A stretch of 64,000 nucleotides of DNA, taken from contig JACKDQ010000004.1 in NCBI GenBank assembly GCA_020633415.1, positions 353,975-417,974 on the forward strand, given 5' to 3'. The position numbers and the translations under genes were made by a program. A model generated the notes under the pieces. It made no database searches, was not told the DNA's origin, and saw only the letters and a program-made list of their open reading frames with translations. The stretch's first letter is position 1, and each line of letters begins with the position of its first letter. Positions 1 through 9,192 of the stretch are shown piece by piece. Source of the DNA: Deltaproteobacteria bacterium (GTDB lineage: Bacteria; Myxococcota_A; Polyangia; GCA-2747355).

Positions 1-1
1 T

Positions 2-1300
2 TTGCTGGCGGCCTGGAAAGGCTGGCGCACGATCGCACCGCCGATGCGGGCCAAGTTCGAGCGCTATGTCGAGCTGGGCAACGCCGGTGCCCGCAGCCTC
101 GGCTTTAACGACCTCGGCGAGCTGTGGAAGTCCAACTACGACATGTCGCCGGAAGCCTTCGAGGCGGAAGTCGACCGGCTCTGGTCGCAGGTCAAGCCGC
201 TGTACCAGGATTTGCACTGCTACACGCGCACGCGCCTGCAGAAGACCTACGGCAAGAAGAATGTTCCCGACGGTAAGGCGCTTCCGGCGCACTTGCTGGG
301 CAACATGTGGAGTCAAAGCTGGGAGAACATCCAGTCGATCCTGCTACCTGAGCGCTCGGCGGCGATCGACCTGGAGCGCACCTTTGCGCAAAAGAAAATC
401 GATGAACAGGAAATGGTTCGCTACGGCGAGCGCTTTTTCACCTCCTTGGGGCTGACAAAGCTGCCCGAGACGTTTTGGCAGCGTTCGATGTTCGTCAAGC
501 CCAGCGACCGTGAGGTGGTCTGCCACGCCAGCGCATGGGACGTCGACTATGAGTCCGACCTGCGGATCAAAATGTGTATCCGCAAAAACGGTGAGGACTT
601 TAATACGATTCACCATGAACTCGGGCACAACTACTACCAATACTACTATCGTCAGCAGCGCCCACTGTTTCGCAACAGCGCCAACGACGGATTCCACGAA
701 GGCCTCGGCGATACGATCTCGTTGTCGGTCACGCCCTCGTATCTGGTCAAGCTCGGCTTGCTGAACCGCGCACCGACCAACGATCTGAATACGTTGATGG
801 AGCGTGCCTTGGGCAAGATCGCGTTCTTGCCGTTTGGCATCCTGATCGACAAATGGCGTTGGGATGTCTTCTCGGGCAAGATCACGCCCGCCAACTACAA
901 CAAGGCCTGGTGGGATCTGCGCACCCGCTATCAAGGTATTGCGGCGCCCGTTGAGCGCAGTGAGCAGGATTTTGACCCGGGCGCGAAGTTTCACATTCCG
1001 GCCAACGTGCCGTACACCCGCTACTTCCTCGCTCACATCTTGCAGTTCCAATTTCACCGGGCGCTCTGCAAGATCTCGGGGCACGAAGGGCCGCTGCACA
1101 AATGCTCGATCTACGAAAACAAGGCCGCGGGCGAGCGGCTAAAGGCAATGATGGAGATGGGGATGTCCGAGCCGTGGCCCAAGGCGCTCGAAGCGCTGAC
1201 CGGCGAAAAGAAGATGGACGCCAGTGCAATCCTTGCCTACTTCAAGCCGCTGCACGATTGGCTCAAGAAGCAAAACCAAGGGCAGCAGTGTGGTTGGTAG
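2..1300 (+). CDS. Peptidase family M2 (ACE-like dipeptidyl carboxypeptidase), 5' end outside window
   Basis: This is the C-terminal part of a zinc metallopeptidase of the angiotensin-converting-enzyme family, which removes C-terminal dipeptides. The visible 432 residues contain HELGH at residues 205-209 and FHEGLGD about 24 residues later, which supplies the third zinc ligand (E233). This is the M2 arrangement of HExxH followed by HE.xGD. Bacterial M2 enzymes are usually near 600 residues, so the N-terminal part, including any signal peptide, lies upstream of base 1 and the true start is not visible. A terminator-like hairpin follows at 1336. The next gene is convergent. Confidence 0.9.
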   Translation: MLAAWKGWRTIAPPMRAKFERYVELGNAGARSLGFNDLGELWKSNYDMSPEAFEAEVDRLWSQVKPLYQDLHCYTRTRLQKTYGKKNVPDGKALPAHLLGNMWSQSWENIQSILLPERSAAIDLERTFAQKKIDEQEMVRYGERFFTSLGLTKLPETFWQRSMFVKPSDREVVCHASAWDVDYESDLRIKMCIRKNGEDFNTIHHELGHNYYQYYYRQQRPLFRNSANDGFHEGLGDTISLSVTPSYLVKLGLLNRAPTNDLNTLMERALGKIAFLPFGILIDKWRWDVFSGKITPANYNKAWWDLRTRYQGIAAPVERSEQDFDPGAKFHIPANVPYTRYFLAHILQFQFHRALCKISGHEGPLHKCSIYENKAAGERLKAMMEMGMSEPWPKALEALTGEKKMDASAILAYFKPLHDWLKKQNQGQQCGW

Positions 1301-1335
1301 CTAGCCAGCGCCTTTTGCACGAGCGCTGCTGATCG

Positions 1336-1370
1336 GGCGGTGGGTGCTTCGCGCTCACCGCCTTTGTCTT
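1336..1370 (+). terminator. Intrinsic terminator after the M2 peptidase
   Basis: A stem GGCGGTG/CACCGCC (1336-1342 with 1356-1362) is extended inward by GTGC/GCGC around a TTC loop and followed by the T-rich tail TTTGTCTT. It lies 36 bp after the peptidase stop and just before the end of the convergent acetyltransferase gene. Confidence 0.65.
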
Positions 1371-1377
1371 GTCCGCG

Positions 1378-2562
1378 CTAGCTCTGCTCGTCGTCGTCGG
1401 CGGCCACTGGCTGGTGGGGTCCGGTGATGCGTCGGCGCAGCGAACGAACGAGGTCGATCGCGCGGTCGGCCGCATCGCAGGCCGTCGAGCGCAGCGATGG
1501 GCGGCGAACCTCAAGCGACTGTAAGGTGTGCTCAGTTGCACCGAGTTGGCGCTTGTAGCGCGCTGCGCCGCAGAGCAGATCGTATGCGCTGAAGCCCTCG
1601 TCGATCGCGGAACGGATCGCGTAAATGTGCAGCGCGAGCCCCGGTCGTATCGTCGCCGGCACGCCGTCGATCACCCGGCCACTTTGGTAGACATAAACGC
1701 GGTTGTTCCAGAGGATCTGATACAGCGCGGCGATCGCCTGACCCTGGGCGCTGAGCGTGACCAGGCGTCCGTGTGCGCCGAGCTCCTTGACCACGCGACG
1801 ATGAAACGCGCGAAAGACTTGGGAGGCGAAGGCGCCCGGCTGACCGCTGCGACTCCAGCGCTCGCGGTGCAGGGTTTCTAGCGTGTCGAAGGCGGCCTCG
1901 AGATTCGTCGCACCGTCGTAGCAGTCGACTTTCTGGCTATTCTCTGCCCACTTCTCGAAATCGCGCACGGTGCGCCGCACGAGATAGCGGCTCTTTTTGG
2001 AGAGTGTGGCGACATAGGCATCGAACGTCTTCGGCAGCTCGATCACATGGGTCGGCTCCGAGTCGCGCAGCTCGGCGTGGATGCCACGGCGGTTCAGCTC
2101 GTCGACGAGCTGTTGCCCGAAGGCCGATTCGCCCATCATTTCGTCGATCGTCAGCCGCTGCCATTTCGGGCTGTCGGAACTGGTCAACCATCGTGCGGCT
2201 TGTTCCGCCACCGCCTGCTCGAAGCCACGTGCTGAGATCGGTCCGATATAGCAGGAGCAAACCGAGTCCTCATCACGCTCGCCACAGCCGATCGCTTCGA
2301 GTTGATCGATCGGCACTAGCCCTTGATAGTTAGCGTGGCGAACGCTCAACGGTAGCAGGCCGACCAGACGATCTTGATCGAAGACCGCCAACGTCATCAT
2401 CGTGCGGTGCTGAAGCGGCGCGTAGAGGTCCCACCAGGTCAATAGCCACTCCGGGCTATTCATCGGGCTATTCTGGTCGCTCGATTGCTGCAGCGCTCGC
2501 CATTTCTCGGCGAGCACACGCAGCCGCTCGGCATCTGCGACGACCTCATAGCGAAGTGACAT
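1378..2562 (-). CDS. GNAT-fold acetyltransferase of the BioF2/CelD-like type
   Basis: The 394-residue protein has the layout of the 'acetyltransferase 6' (BioF2-like, CelD/FemAB-related) family. The N-terminal part has the typical W..L...S....SPEW...WW pattern (about residues 20-50), and the C-terminal GNAT half has RFxRxxxR-like basic stretches and the G.A.Y..LW.NR.Y.Y.SG segment (about 270-300). Such proteins often act in cell-envelope polysaccharide or amino-acid acylation; the substrate cannot be read here. It is the last gene of the minus-strand row that starts with coxG, 62 bp after the amidase, and may be co-transcribed. The start ATG has only a weak ribosome-binding site. Confidence 0.75.
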   Translation of the reverse strand: MSLRYEVVADAERLRVLAEKWRALQQSSDQNSPMNSPEWLLTWWDLYAPLQHRTMMTLAVFDQDRLVGLLPLSVRHANYQGLVPIDQLEAIGCGERDEDSVCSCYIGPISARGFEQAVAEQAARWLTSSDSPKWQRLTIDEMMGESAFGQQLVDELNRRGIHAELRDSEPTHVIELPKTFDAYVATLSKKSRYLVRRTVRDFEKWAENSQKVDCYDGATNLEAAFDTLETLHRERWSRSGQPGAFASQVFRAFHRRVVKELGAHGRLVTLSAQGQAIAALYQILWNNRVYVYQSGRVIDGVPATIRPGLALHIYAIRSAIDEGFSAYDLLCGAARYKRQLGATEHTLQSLEVRRPSLRSTACDAADRAIDLVRSLRRRITGPHQPVAADDDEQS

Positions 2563-2624
2563 TACTCGGCAAGTCTACTGGATGGTGCGTCGCTCGCCCA
2601 CAACGAAATTCAGCGAATGTTGCG

Positions 2625-3998
2625 CTAGCGCACTCCGAGCGGGCACAGCCGTTGAACTTGGCTGCAGAGCGCGAGGATTTCCGCTTCTGTCGCCCGTGGT
2701 CCGATGACCTGCAAGCCGACCGGTAATCCTTGGGGATCGCGACCAGCGGGCACCGAAGCGACGGGCAGGCCGGTTAGGCTAAAAACGAAAGTCGGTGCGA
2801 CCCAGTCGATGTAGGTTTGCATCGGCTTGCCATCGATCGTCTGGGGAAAGTTCTCTTCGACGGGAAATGGTGGCACTGCCATTGTTGGCGTGAGCAGGAA
2901 GTCGTAGCGTTGCCAGAGCTCGGTGAGGGTTTGCCAGATTGCCGCCCGTGCATGCTCCGCTTCGGCCAATTGAGCGGTCGTCACCGCATCGCCGAGCGCG
3001 ATGTTTCCGGCCACGTTGGGGCCGAACTTGTCGAGCAGGTGTCGACGTCGCCAGTGTTTGATGACCATCCATAGCCCGCGAAAAGCGAGAAACGCTTGCC
3101 GGCCGGCCGAGAAGTCGAGCTCGATCTGGTCGACGGTCACGCCGTCTTCGCGCAATGACAACGCCGCATTGCGCGCCACGCGCTCGACGGCTTGGTCGAT
3201 ACCGATGCCGGTGGTGTCGGCGCAGTAGGCCACGCTAAGTGGCCGATCGCTCGGTCGGGGATCTGACCAGCTCAGTTGATGGACCGGCGAGCGAGGGGTT
3301 GGCCCGCTGAGCGCAGCCAATCCGGCGGCGATGTCCTCAGCGAAGCGTCCCATCAGCCCGGTAACCTGCAACTGATCGAAGAGGAACGAGCTCGGATAGG
3401 TTGGGATCAGCCCCGGCGACGGTCGCAGTCCGACGACACCGCAAAACGAGGCCGGGATGCGCAGCGAACCACCGAGGTCTGTGCCTTCGGCGAGGCTGAT
3501 CATTCCGCTGGCCAGCGCGGCGGCGCCGCCGCCTGTCGACCCCCCCGCAGATCGAGCAGGATCGTGCGGGTTTCGCGTGCGACCAAAGACCTCGTTGAAC
3601 GTGTTGCCGCCCGCCGCGAACTCGGGCGTGTTGGTCTTGCCGATCAGTACCGCACCGGCTTGGCGAAGGCGCTCGACGACCACCGCGTCAGCCTCGGGGA
3701 TATGGTCGGCGTAGCTCGGTGAGCCAAAGGTTGTCCGCAGACCGGCCGTTTCGGTGACATCTTTGATGCCCACCGGTAGCCCACAGATCGGCCCGGCCTG
3801 GCCGGCGTCGATCGCTGCCTGCGCCGCTCGCGCGTCGTCGAGTGCTCGCGGTGAGAGTGTGACGATCGCGTTGATCGTCGGATTCTCGGCTGCAACTTGG
3901 GCCAGCGCGGCCTCGGTCAGTTCGACCACCGAGACCGCGCGCTCCTCAAGTAGCTGTCGCTGTCGACAGCCACTTAACTTGAGCAGTTCGCTGGCCAC
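2625..3998 (-). CDS. Amidase, amidase-signature family
   Basis: This is a 457-residue amidase with the complete Ser-cisSer-Lys triad: Lys79 in GLPVGIKD, Ser154 in the Gly/Ser-rich AGGSTGGG, and nucleophile Ser178 in DLGGSLRIPA. It hydrolyses a C-N amide bond and releases ammonia or an amine; the specificity is unknown. It starts at GTG, 3 bp after the stop of the cyclase-family hydrolase, with GGGAAG as ribosome-binding site, so the two are almost certainly translated from one mRNA. With the molybdenum hydroxylase upstream it fits a ring-hydroxylation, ring-opening and deamidation sequence (inference). It resembles stand-alone amidases and not GatA, because no gatB or gatC is nearby. Confidence 0.92.
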   Translation of the reverse strand: MASELLKLSGCRQRQLLEERAVSVVELTEAALAQVAAENPTINAIVTLSPRALDDARAAQAAIDAGQAGPICGLPVGIKDVTETAGLRTTFGSPSYADHIPEADAVVVERLRQAGAVLIGKTNTPEFAAGGNTFNEVFGRTRNPHDPARSAGGSTGGGAAALASGMISLAEGTDLGGSLRIPASFCGVVGLRPSPGLIPTYPSSFLFDQLQVTGLMGRFAEDIAAGLAALSGPTPRSPVHQLSWSDPRPSDRPLSVAYCADTTGIGIDQAVERVARNAALSLREDGVTVDQIELDFSAGRQAFLAFRGLWMVIKHWRRRHLLDKFGPNVAGNIALGDAVTTAQLAEAEHARAAIWQTLTELWQRYDFLLTPTMAVPPFPVEENFPQTIDGKPMQTYIDWVAPTFVFSLTGLPVASVPAGRDPQGLPVGLQVIGPRATEAEILALCSQVQRLCPLGVR

Positions 3999-4001
3999 GC
4001 G

Positions 4002-4784
4002 CTACTTCCCGAAGGCGACGGTGCGGCAGAATGCAGCCTCACCACCTTTGAACTTCCAGGGAAAGCAGCCGATCGTCAGCCGTTGGTTTTGCAGCTCCGG
4101 CTTGTCGATCTCTCCGCCGAGGTTCTCCATGTGCATGCAGTTGTGGGGGAACAGCGCGTTGTGGGTCAGCTGGTAGTCTTTTTCCGGGAACAGCTTCGCT
4201 AGCTCTTCTTTGCCAAACTTCGCTTCGCAGGCCGCGCGGACGCGGTCGCAATGGCCAAAGCTGCCCGCGCCGAGGAAGCGACCGATCGGCAGGTTCATCG
4301 GGTGATCGGTCGAAACGGCGTCGACGCCCCAGATCTTGATCTTCTTCTTGAGCAGCCAATCGACCATCGACGGGTGGGCACCCGGATGACGGTGAATGTA
4401 TTTCTCTTCATCGGCGCGCTCGCCGAATTGGGCGTATTGGCTCCAGCCGGTGTGCAACACCAGCATGTCGCCCTCGCGCACCTCGACGCGTTTCTCGATC
4501 ATCTCCGGGGTGTAGATCGCGAAGTCATCCATCTCGTCGCGCAAGTCGACGATTACGCCCTCGCGGCAGAGCCAATCGAGTGGAATCTGATCGATCGTCA
4601 TACCGTTGGTCACGAAGTGGCGCGGGGCATCGATGTGCGTGCCGATATGATTGGAGGTCTGGATGTACTGAGCGTTGACGCCGTGCTCGGATTTGCGCTT
4701 GAAGTACTTGCACTCGAACGGCGGGTAATAGGGCCAGAAGGATACCTCTTCGTTGAGTGGCTGCGAAAGGTCGTAAAGCTTCAT
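4002..4784 (-). CDS. Cyclase-family metal-dependent hydrolase
   Basis: This 260-residue protein of the 'putative cyclase' fold (kynurenine formamidase and isatin hydrolase superfamily) has the metal motif HIGTHIDAPRHF at residues 46-57 (ligands H46, H50, D52). The start is the ATG of MKLYDLSQPL with AGAGGA upstream; a longer reading frame begins 23 codons earlier but lacks family similarity. Members hydrolyse cyclic or linear amides and formamides using Mn or Zn. It differs clearly from the shorter KynB at 49842, so it is probably not the kynurenine formamidase of this organism. Position between coxM and the amidase suggests that it opens a ring oxidised by the molybdenum enzyme (inference). 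Confidence 0.88.
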   Translation of the reverse strand: MKLYDLSQPLNEEVSFWPYYPPFECKYFKRKSEHGVNAQYIQTSNHIGTHIDAPRHFVTNGMTIDQIPLDWLCREGVIVDLRDEMDDFAIYTPEMIEKRVEVREGDMLVLHTGWSQYAQFGERADEEKYIHRHPGAHPSMVDWLLKKKIKIWGVDAVSTDHPMNLPIGRFLGAGSFGHCDRVRAACEAKFGKEELAKLFPEKDYQLTHNALFPHNCMHMENLGGEIDKPELQNQRLTIGCFPWKFKGGEAAFCRTVAFGK

Positions 4785-4824
4785 CGGTCTATCCTCTTGT
4801 TGGTGCGCCGAGCCGTGGGGCTGA

Positions 4825-5706
4825 TCAGCGCGTCTCGCCGCGCGCCCGGGCAAATGCCGTGTTTAGCGCGCGTTCGGTTAGTTTTGTCGCAAGGTGCCTA
4901 CGAAAGCGGGCACTCGCGTGGATGTCTGAAGGGGGATCGATGTCCTGCGCTGCGGCGATTTGGGCAGCGGCCTTGGCCAGCTCGGCCGAGGGCGCCTGAC
5001 CGTTTAGGGCGTCTTGGGCGTTAGTCGCGAGCGCTGGTGTTTCACCGGCGCTGACGAAGCAAATCCGGGCGTCTTTGACCTTGCCCATCATGCCCAGCCG
5101 CACCGTCGCCGCCACGCCGAGCAGGGCGTAGTCTCCGTGGCGCCGTGCGACTTCGACGAAACACCAACCGGTTTTCTTGGGCAGCTCGTCGAAAGCGACC
5201 TCCGTCAGCAGCTCGTCGGGTTCCATCGCTGTCGTTAGTAGGCCAACAAAGAACTGCGGTGCATCGACCCAGCGTTCGCCACGGGTGCTACGCAGACAGA
5301 TGCGTGCGCCGCGCACCGTCATCGCCGCCGGAAGCTCCGCTGCGGGGTCGGCGTGCGCGATACTTCCGCCGAAGGTGCCGCGATTGCGAATCTGTACGTG
5401 GGCAATGTTGGGCATTGTCTCGGCGAGCAGTGGGGCTTTTTGGGCGACCAACGGATGTCTTTCGACCATGCTGTGGCGCGTCAGTGCGCCGATATGCATT
5501 TGGCCGCGCTTTTCTTCGATGAAACTCAAAGCGCTCAGGCGGTTGATGTCGATCAATATCGCTGGCTGGGCCAGTCGAAAGTTCATCGCCGGGATCAGGC
5601 TCTGGCCACCGGCCAAGACCTTGGCCTCGTCGCCATGTTTGGCCAACAGCGCGAGCGCCTCGTCGAGCGATTCGGGGCGGAAGTATTTGAAGGGTGCTGG
5701 CTTCAC
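4825..5706 (-). CDS. FAD-binding medium subunit of a molybdenum hydroxylase (CoxM/XdhB-like)
   Basis: This is the 293-residue flavoprotein subunit that takes electrons from the [2Fe-2S] subunit. It has the FAD motifs AGGQS (32-36) and TFGGSIAHADP (111-121), followed by the CO-dehydrogenase flavoprotein C-terminal domain. The GTG start overlaps the coxL stop by 4 bp (GTGA), showing translational coupling. Unlike E. coli XdhB/YgfM it sits in S-L-M order with a coxG gene. It is part of the minus-strand operon coxG-S-L-M-cyclase-amidase. Confidence 0.93.
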   Translation of the reverse strand: MKPAPFKYFRPESLDEALALLAKHGDEAKVLAGGQSLIPAMNFRLAQPAILIDINRLSALSFIEEKRGQMHIGALTRHSMVERHPLVAQKAPLLAETMPNIAHVQIRNRGTFGGSIAHADPAAELPAAMTVRGARICLRSTRGERWVDAPQFFVGLLTTAMEPDELLTEVAFDELPKKTGWCFVEVARRHGDYALLGVAATVRLGMMGKVKDARICFVSAGETPALATNAQDALNGQAPSAELAKAAAQIAAAQDIDPPSDIHASARFRRHLATKLTERALNTAFARARGETR

Positions 5707-8078
5707 GCGTTCTCCCTTCCCGGGCTCGTCTTCTCGTCGCCGTAGACCAATTCGAACAGGCGATTGGGACTCAGCGGGATCTCGCAGATCGTTAGATCCG
5801 GTGCGATCGGCCGCAGTGCATCTTCAAGCGCTTGGGCGTAGAGCGCTCCCACGGGGATCGTTCCGGCTTCGCCTGCACCCTTTACGCCGAGCGGCGTTAG
5901 CGGTGAGGGGGTCTCGACGTGATCGGAGATCACCGTCGGCACGTCGCAGGCGGTGGGCAACAGGAAATCCATCAACGAGGCGTTGAGCAGCTGGCCGTTT
6001 TCGTCGACGTGCAGTTGCTCGTAAAAGGCGTTGCCGATACCCTGGGCGACGCCGCCCTGGATTTGGCCCTCGACGATCAGCGGATTGATCACGCGGCCAC
6101 AGTCGTGAACGACGACGTAGCGTTTGATCGCGACCATCATCGTCTCAACATCGACTTCGAGCACGATCGCATGTACGCCACTCGCGGTGGCGCCACGGTC
6201 GGGGCCGAAGTAGGCGGTCGCTTCGAGGCCAGGTTCAGTGCCGGGCTTGACCGCACCGCGTAGCGGGTTGGCTTGAGCGGCGAGATCGCCCAAGCTGATC
6301 TTCTTGTCGGCTGAACCGGCGACGCGGACCACGCCATCGCAAAATTCGAGCTGATCAGGGCTAGACTCGAGCAGTGTTGCGGCCAAGGTGGCGGCTTTTT
6401 CGCGAACTTTTAGCGCCGCAGCATGGCAAGCGTTGCCGGCCACCACCGCGCCGCGCGAAGCGAACGTCCCGCTGCCCCAGTGGAACTCGCGGGTATCTCC
6501 GGTGACGACGTGAATGTCCTTGATGTCTGCGCCCAAGATCTCGGCGACGACCTGCGCAAACGCCGTGTAGTGTCCCTGTCCTTGGGTTCCGATGCCGGTG
6601 GCAATGCTGATCTTTCCACCGGGCTCGATGCAGACGCGCGCGCCTTCGTAGGGACCGATGCCCGTGCCTTCGATGTAGGAAACCACGCCAATGCCGAGAT
6701 GGCGACCTTCGGCGAGCGCCTGGGGCTGCTGCTCCTTGCGAAAGCGCTCGTAGTCGATGTGCACCAAGGCCTTTTCTAGCGCCGGCAAATAGTTGCCGCT
6801 GTCGTAAACCAGCTCGGCGAAGTCTTGGTAGATCACTTCTTGCGCTTTGGGGAAATCCTCGGGGGGGATGTAGTTTCGACGCCGGATCTCGACCGGGTCG
6901 ATCTTGAGCTTCTTTGCGGCGATGTCGAGCAGGCGCTCCATCACGAACACACCGTGCTGGCGACCAGCGCCCCGGTATGGCGTGACGGTCACGCGGTTGG
7001 TGAACACCGCGGTGAATTCGCTGTGGTAGTGGGGGATGTCGTACGGACCGATCAGCGTGCACTGACTATTGATCGGCACCGTTAGCCCGTAAGGGTTGTG
7101 CGCGCCGTTGTCGTGCAGAAAGACGTCTTTGACGCCGACGATGCGGCCGTCTTTGCTGATCGCCAATTCGGCATCGTGAATTTGTCCGCGCTCTTGCGTG
7201 GTGGCGTAGAAGTTTTCGTGTCGATCCTCGATCCACTTGACCGGTCGGCCGAGCTGTTTCGAGATCCAGGGTACGACGACCTCTTCGGGATAGAACATCA
7301 TGATCTTGGGCCCGAAGCCGCCGCCGATGTTGGGCGCGATCACGTGCACCTGACTGACCGCCAAGCCGAGCATTCGCGCCAGACCGCCGCGAATTGGAAT
7401 CGGCGCCTGTGTCGTGTCCCAGACCAGCAGCTTTTGCGCCTTGGGATCGAAGTGCGCCAAGATGCCGCGGTTTTCGATCGCCGCCGCCGTCCCGCGGTCG
7501 TAGACGAAACGCTGTGTGATGCGCAGGTCGGCGCTCTGCTCGATTGAGCCGTAGTCTCCTTTGAACTGGGTGACCTTGGCGGCAACATTGGACGCAAGGT
7601 CTTCGTGAACGCGCGGCGAACCTGCGGCAAGCGCGGCTTCGAGATCGATCACCGCGTCGAGCGGATCCGCGTCAAGGTAGACCAGCGCTGCGGCGTCTTC
7701 GGCGAGGTAACGGCTGGTGGCGACGACCGCCGCGTAAGGTTCACCGGCGTAGACCACCTTGTCTTTGGCCAGCGGTACCTGGGTGCGCTCAAAAAATTCC
7801 AGGCGCTTGACCGGCGGCGGTGGCACCAGCAGCGGTCCCGGCGCCCAGTAGTCGCCGAGGTCTGCCGCCGTATAGACTGCGACAACGCCGGGCATCTTGC
7901 GCGCTTCTGTGGTATCGATGCTGTTGATCCGCGCGTGGGCCAGATCGCTGCGCACGAAAGCGACGTGCAGCGTATCGGGCAGCGTGATGTCGTCGATGAA
8001 CTGCGCGCGTCCCGTGAGCAGATCGTAGTCTTCGTTGCGTCGGGCTCGCTGGCCAAACGCGCGACCGGCACGACTCAT
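5703..8078 (-). CDS. Molybdopterin-binding large subunit of a xanthine-dehydrogenase-family hydroxylase (CoxL-like)
   Basis: This 791-residue catalytic subunit binds the molybdenum cofactor. Visible are the MoCo-contact GGGFGPK, the active-site loop TPYRGAGR and the catalytic base in KGAGEAG (E737), all as in purine/nicotinate/aldehyde hydroxylases. The AYRCSFR loop of true (form I) aerobic CO dehydrogenase is absent, so hydroxylation of an N-heterocycle or aldehyde is more likely than CO oxidation. It overlaps the [2Fe-2S] and FAD subunit genes by 4 bp on each side. The substrate cannot be read from sequence; the neighbouring ring-hydrolase and amidase favour a nitrogen-containing ring. Confidence 0.95.
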   Translation of the reverse strand: MSRAGRAFGQRARRNEDYDLLTGRAQFIDDITLPDTLHVAFVRSDLAHARINSIDTTEARKMPGVVAVYTAADLGDYWAPGPLLVPPPPVKRLEFFERTQVPLAKDKVVYAGEPYAAVVATSRYLAEDAAALVYLDADPLDAVIDLEAALAAGSPRVHEDLASNVAAKVTQFKGDYGSIEQSADLRITQRFVYDRGTAAAIENRGILAHFDPKAQKLLVWDTTQAPIPIRGGLARMLGLAVSQVHVIAPNIGGGFGPKIMMFYPEEVVVPWISKQLGRPVKWIEDRHENFYATTQERGQIHDAELAISKDGRIVGVKDVFLHDNGAHNPYGLTVPINSQCTLIGPYDIPHYHSEFTAVFTNRVTVTPYRGAGRQHGVFVMERLLDIAAKKLKIDPVEIRRRNYIPPEDFPKAQEVIYQDFAELVYDSGNYLPALEKALVHIDYERFRKEQQPQALAEGRHLGIGVVSYIEGTGIGPYEGARVCIEPGGKISIATGIGTQGQGHYTAFAQVVAEILGADIKDIHVVTGDTREFHWGSGTFASRGAVVAGNACHAAALKVREKAATLAATLLESSPDQLEFCDGVVRVAGSADKKISLGDLAAQANPLRGAVKPGTEPGLEATAYFGPDRGATASGVHAIVLEVDVETMMVAIKRYVVVHDCGRVINPLIVEGQIQGGVAQGIGNAFYEQLHVDENGQLLNASLMDFLLPTACDVPTVISDHVETPSPLTPLGVKGAGEAGTIPVGALYAQALEDALRPIAPDLTICEIPLSPNRLFELVYGDEKTSPGRENA

Positions 8079-8560
8079 CGTCCGACTCCGCTTTCCACGG
8101 CCTTTTTCACCGCCGCGACGATGTTCGCGTAGCCGGTGCAGCGGCAGAGGTTTCCCGAGAGCGCTTGACGGATCGCCGCCTCATCGGCCGTCGGGTTGTC
8201 GCGCAAGAACGGCACCAGCGTCATCAGAAAACCCGGCGTGCAAAAGCCGCACTGCAGCGCATGCTCTTGGTGAAACAGCTCCTGCAACGGATGCAACGTA
8301 TCGTTCTTGGCCAAACCTTCGACGGTCTCGATCGATTGGCCATCGACCTGAACGGCGAAGATGATGCAAGAACGCACCGACTCGCCGTCGAGCAAGACGG
8401 TGCACGCCCCGCAAACGCCGTGTTCGCAGCCGACGTTTGTCCCGGTCAGCTTGAGCTCGTGCCGCAAGAAGTCGCTCAGCAGCAGCCGGGGTTCGATCAA
8501 ACGGGTGTACGTCTCGCCGTTGACGCTGACGGTGATTTGAACCTTGGTTTCGTCGTGCAT
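8075..8560 (-). CDS. [2Fe-2S] small subunit of the molybdenum hydroxylase (CoxS-like)
   Basis: This 161-residue electron-transfer subunit has the plant-type cluster CEHGVCGAC...C (Cys45, 50, 53, 65) and the second cluster CGFC...CRC (Cys104, 107, 139, 141). The start is placed at the ATG of MHDETK, 2 bp after the coxG stop; the longer upstream frame would run into coxG. Its stop overlaps the coxL start (ATGA). All eight cluster cysteines are intact, so the complex should be functional. Confidence 0.95.
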   Translation of the reverse strand: MHDETKVQITVSVNGETYTRLIEPRLLLSDFLRHELKLTGTNVGCEHGVCGACTVLLDGESVRSCIIFAVQVDGQSIETVEGLAKNDTLHPLQELFHQEHALQCGFCTPGFLMTLVPFLRDNPTADEAAIRQALSGNLCRCTGYANIVAAVKKAVESGVGR

Positions 8561-8562
8561 AG

Positions 8563-9192
8563 TTAGCGGATGAGCAGCCAGGTAATCAGCGCGGCGGTGC
8601 CGAGCAGGGCAGCGATGATCAGCGGCCACGCTCGCCTGGGAACGACGTCGGCCGCGACGCCTTTGACCATCGCTGCGGCGAACGCTGCTTGGCTGGGCGC
8701 GGCGACTTCCGCCAGCGGTCCACCCGTACGCGCAGCCTCGGCACGAGCGTTGATCTGTTTTTCTAGATTATCGAGCGCCTCTTTGGTGAATACCCGCGAG
8801 GCGCTGTCGAGCAGGCGTTGACCAACGCCGGCGATGCGACCGCCGACCTTTAGGTCAAAGTCGTAGCTCAATTCGGTTTGGGCGCCGGCGCCGTTGTGCT
8901 GCTCGACCAGCTGAACTTGGCCCGTGCCCTCGACGAAACCGGGCCCGCCCTTGCCCTTGAGTGCTACGGTGTAACCGTTGGGCGCGTCGATGTCGGACAG
9001 CGAAACCTGGCCGGAAAAGCGTCCGTTGACCGGTCCGACTTTGATCTTCAACGCGCCTTCGAACTGGCCTGGGGCCACCTGGTCGAGCGACTCAAAACCG
9101 GGGACGATTCTCGCCAGCACTGCCGAGTCCTGCAGGGCGTCCCAGACCAATTGGCGATCTGCATTAAATAGGTGTTTTCCTACAGCTTTCAT
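8563..9192 (-). CDS. coxG: CoxG-like SRPBCC protein with C-terminal membrane anchor
   Basis: The 209-residue protein has an N-terminal CoxG/SRPBCC lipid-binding-type domain (FNADRQLVWDALQD; VPGFES; about residues 1-145) and a C-terminal hydrophobic helix (about 187-207, WPLIIAALLGTAALITWLL). CoxG proteins recruit the hydroxylase complex to the membrane so that it can feed electrons to the respiratory chain. The start is the ATG of MKAVGKHLFNA, preceded by GGGAG; an upstream extension of 49 codons shows no family similarity. It is the first gene of the operon, so a promoter should lie in 9193-9380. Confidence 0.9.
   Translation of the reverse strand: MKAVGKHLFNADRQLVWDALQDSAVLARIVPGFESLDQVAPGQFEGALKIKVGPVNGRFSGQVSLSDIDAPNGYTVALKGKGGPGFVEGTGQVQLVEQHNGAGAQTELSYDFDLKVGGRIAGVGQRLLDSASRVFTKEALDNLEKQINARAEAARTGGPLAEVAAPSQAAFAAAMVKGVAADVVPRRAWPLIIAALLGTAALITWLLIR

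Noticed and set aside
4002..4784. Second kynurenine formamidase
   Set aside because: It shares only the metal motif with KynB; length and the other blocks differ, and it sits in the hydroxylase operon, while a clear KynB is at 49842.
5703..8560. Aerobic carbon monoxide dehydrogenase (coxSLM)
   Set aside because: The large subunit lacks the AYRCSFR active-site loop of true CO dehydrogenase and has PYRGAGR as in other hydroxylases; a coxG gene alone does not prove CO use.
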